A stretch of DNA of 7,162 bases from CAZAIO01 sp964485235 (GTDB lineage Bacteria > Chloroflexota > Dehalococcoidia > GIF9 > UBA5629): NCBI GenBank assembly GCA_964485235.1, contig CAZAIO010000131.1:1-7162 (forward strand), read 5' to 3'. The translations under genes and the position numbers were made by a program. Shown piece by piece: positions 6,433 through 7,162 of this stretch. The notes beneath the pieces are model-generated. The model did not search any database, was not told where the DNA came from, and saw only the letters and a list, made by a program, of their open reading frames with translations. The number at the start of each line of letters is the position of its first letter. Positions within the stretch are counted from its first letter, which is position 1.

Positions 6433-6470
6433 ATTATAACGACATGTAACGCCTGCCTTGCCGGGAAGTA

Positions 6471-7162
6471 TTACCCGGTCTTTTTTATCAGTGCATCGAC
6501 GACAGACGGGTCTGCCAGTGTGCTGGTATCGCCCAGGTTTGAAATATCGCCCGCGGCGATCCTGGTGAGGATCCTGCGCATGATCTTGCCGCTCCTGGTC
6601 TTGGGCAGTGCGTCGGAGAACTGGATCACGTCTGGAGTGGCGATAGGGCCGATCTCCTTGCGAACATGATAGACCAGTTCTTTCTTCAGCTCTTCAGAAG
6701 GAGTCACTTCGGAGTTTAACGTGACAAATGCATAGATGCCCTGTCCTTTCAGTTCATGGGGCATGCCGACAACCGCGGCTTCTGCCACTTTCTCATGAGC
6801 GACGAGCGCGCTTTCCACCTCGGCGGTGCCGATGCGGTGACCGGATACATTGATCACGTCATCGATACGTCCCATCAGCCAGAAGTAGCCGTCTTCGTCC
6901 ACTCTGGCCCCGTCTCCGGTGTTGTAACAGCCGGGGAAGCGAAGAAAATATGTGTTCTTGAAGCGTTCCGCATCTCCGTACACTGTACGCATCAGTCCGG
7001 GCCAGGGCTGCTTGATGACCAGGTAGCCGCCTTCATTTACATCTGCGGGGGTGCCGTCTTCTCTGAGGACAGCAGGTTCGATGCCGGGGAAGGGGAACGT
7101 GGCTGAGCCCGGTTTGAGCGGCGTGGCGCCGGGCAGCGGCGTGATCAGGATGCCGCCGGTCT
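6471..7162 (-). CDS. acs: Acetyl-CoA synthetase, C-terminal part (5' end beyond the window)
   Basis: Activates acetate to acetyl-AMP and then acetyl-CoA. The frame is open from the right edge to TAA at 6471-6473, giving the last 229 residues of a protein usually about 650 long. The ATG at 6992 is internal: matching sequence continues upstream, with GGILITPLPGA and the KPGSATFPFPG motif. Visible adenylate-forming motifs are GYLVIKQPWPG, YGDAERF, TGDGARVDEDGYFW (motif with the ATP ribose-binding Asp), GRIDDVINVSGHR (hinge region), EVESAL, and near the end PKTRSGKIMRR. Its lysine (codon 6585-6587) is the catalytic residue that protein acetyltransferases modify in Salmonella Acs. The tail GDISNLGDTSTLADP is characteristic of true Acs and argues against propionyl- or longer acyl-CoA synthetases. 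Convergent with ilvB across a shared terminator; the promoter lies outside the window. Confidence 0.95.
   Translation of the reverse strand, partial: TGGILITPLPGATPLKPGSATFPFPGIEPAVLREDGTPADVNEGGYLVIKQPWPGLMRTVYGDAERFKNTYFLRFPGCYNTGDGARVDEDGYFWLMGRIDDVINVSGHRIGTAEVESALVAHEKVAEAAVVGMPHELKGQGIYAFVTLNSEVTPSEELKKELVYHVRKEIGPIATPDVIQFSDALPKTRSGKIMRRILTRIAAGDISNLGDTSTLADPSVVDALIKKTG

Noticed and set aside
6461..6478. Short inverted repeat CCGGG/CCCGG around the acs stop codon
   Set aside because: Only a 5-bp stem with an 8-nt loop and no T-run; the hairpin at 6401-6432 is a far better terminator for both genes.

Overview
This is a bacterial chromosomal window dominated by housekeeping metabolism. 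GC content is moderate in genes and clearly lower in the intergenic gaps. Protein-level resemblances, judged from memory only, point to an anaerobic Chloroflexota lineage, perhaps Dehalococcoidia: the large acetolactate synthase subunit opens in the style of that group and the GMP synthase looks similar. This assignment is tentative. There are no tRNA or rRNA genes, CRISPR arrays, insertion sequences or prophage genes.

Layout, left to right. The 3' end of an unidentified plus-strand gene (to 118) runs 10 bp into the end of a minus-strand gene for a small membrane zinc peptidase with an HEWAH motif (109-651). Upstream of that peptidase on the same strand is guaA, GMP synthase (730-2400), with an N-terminal extension of about 46 residues. 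A 151-bp AT-rich gap (2401-2551) separates guaA from a rightward cluster and carries divergent promoter signals. The cluster is an exported alpha/beta-hydrolase-like protein (2552-3478), threonylcarbamoyl-AMP synthase (3468-4100) and ribose-5-phosphate isomerase B (4103-4537). These genes overlap or abut, so they are probably translated from one mRNA. After a 150-bp AT-rich gap with a good sigma-70-type promoter comes ilvB, the acetolactate synthase catalytic subunit (4688-6382). It ends at a strong hairpin terminator (6401-6432). The C-terminal third of acetyl-CoA synthetase (acs) faces it from the minus strand and runs off the right edge.

The genes do not form one pathway. They cover purine synthesis (guaA), tRNA t6A modification (tsaC), pentose phosphate metabolism (rpiB), branched-chain amino acid synthesis (ilvB) and acetate activation (acs). 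The tsaC-rpiB pairing also occurs in other bacteria, for example the ywl region of Bacillus.

I found no convincing undescribed multigene system. The most distinctive signal is a perfect 11-bp inverted repeat with a 10-bp spacer (2398-2429). It includes the guaA start codon and overlaps a putative extended -10 promoter. Also worth a look are an ilvB with no regulatory subunit gene next to it, and the unassigned exported hydrolase at the head of the tsaC-rpiB cluster.
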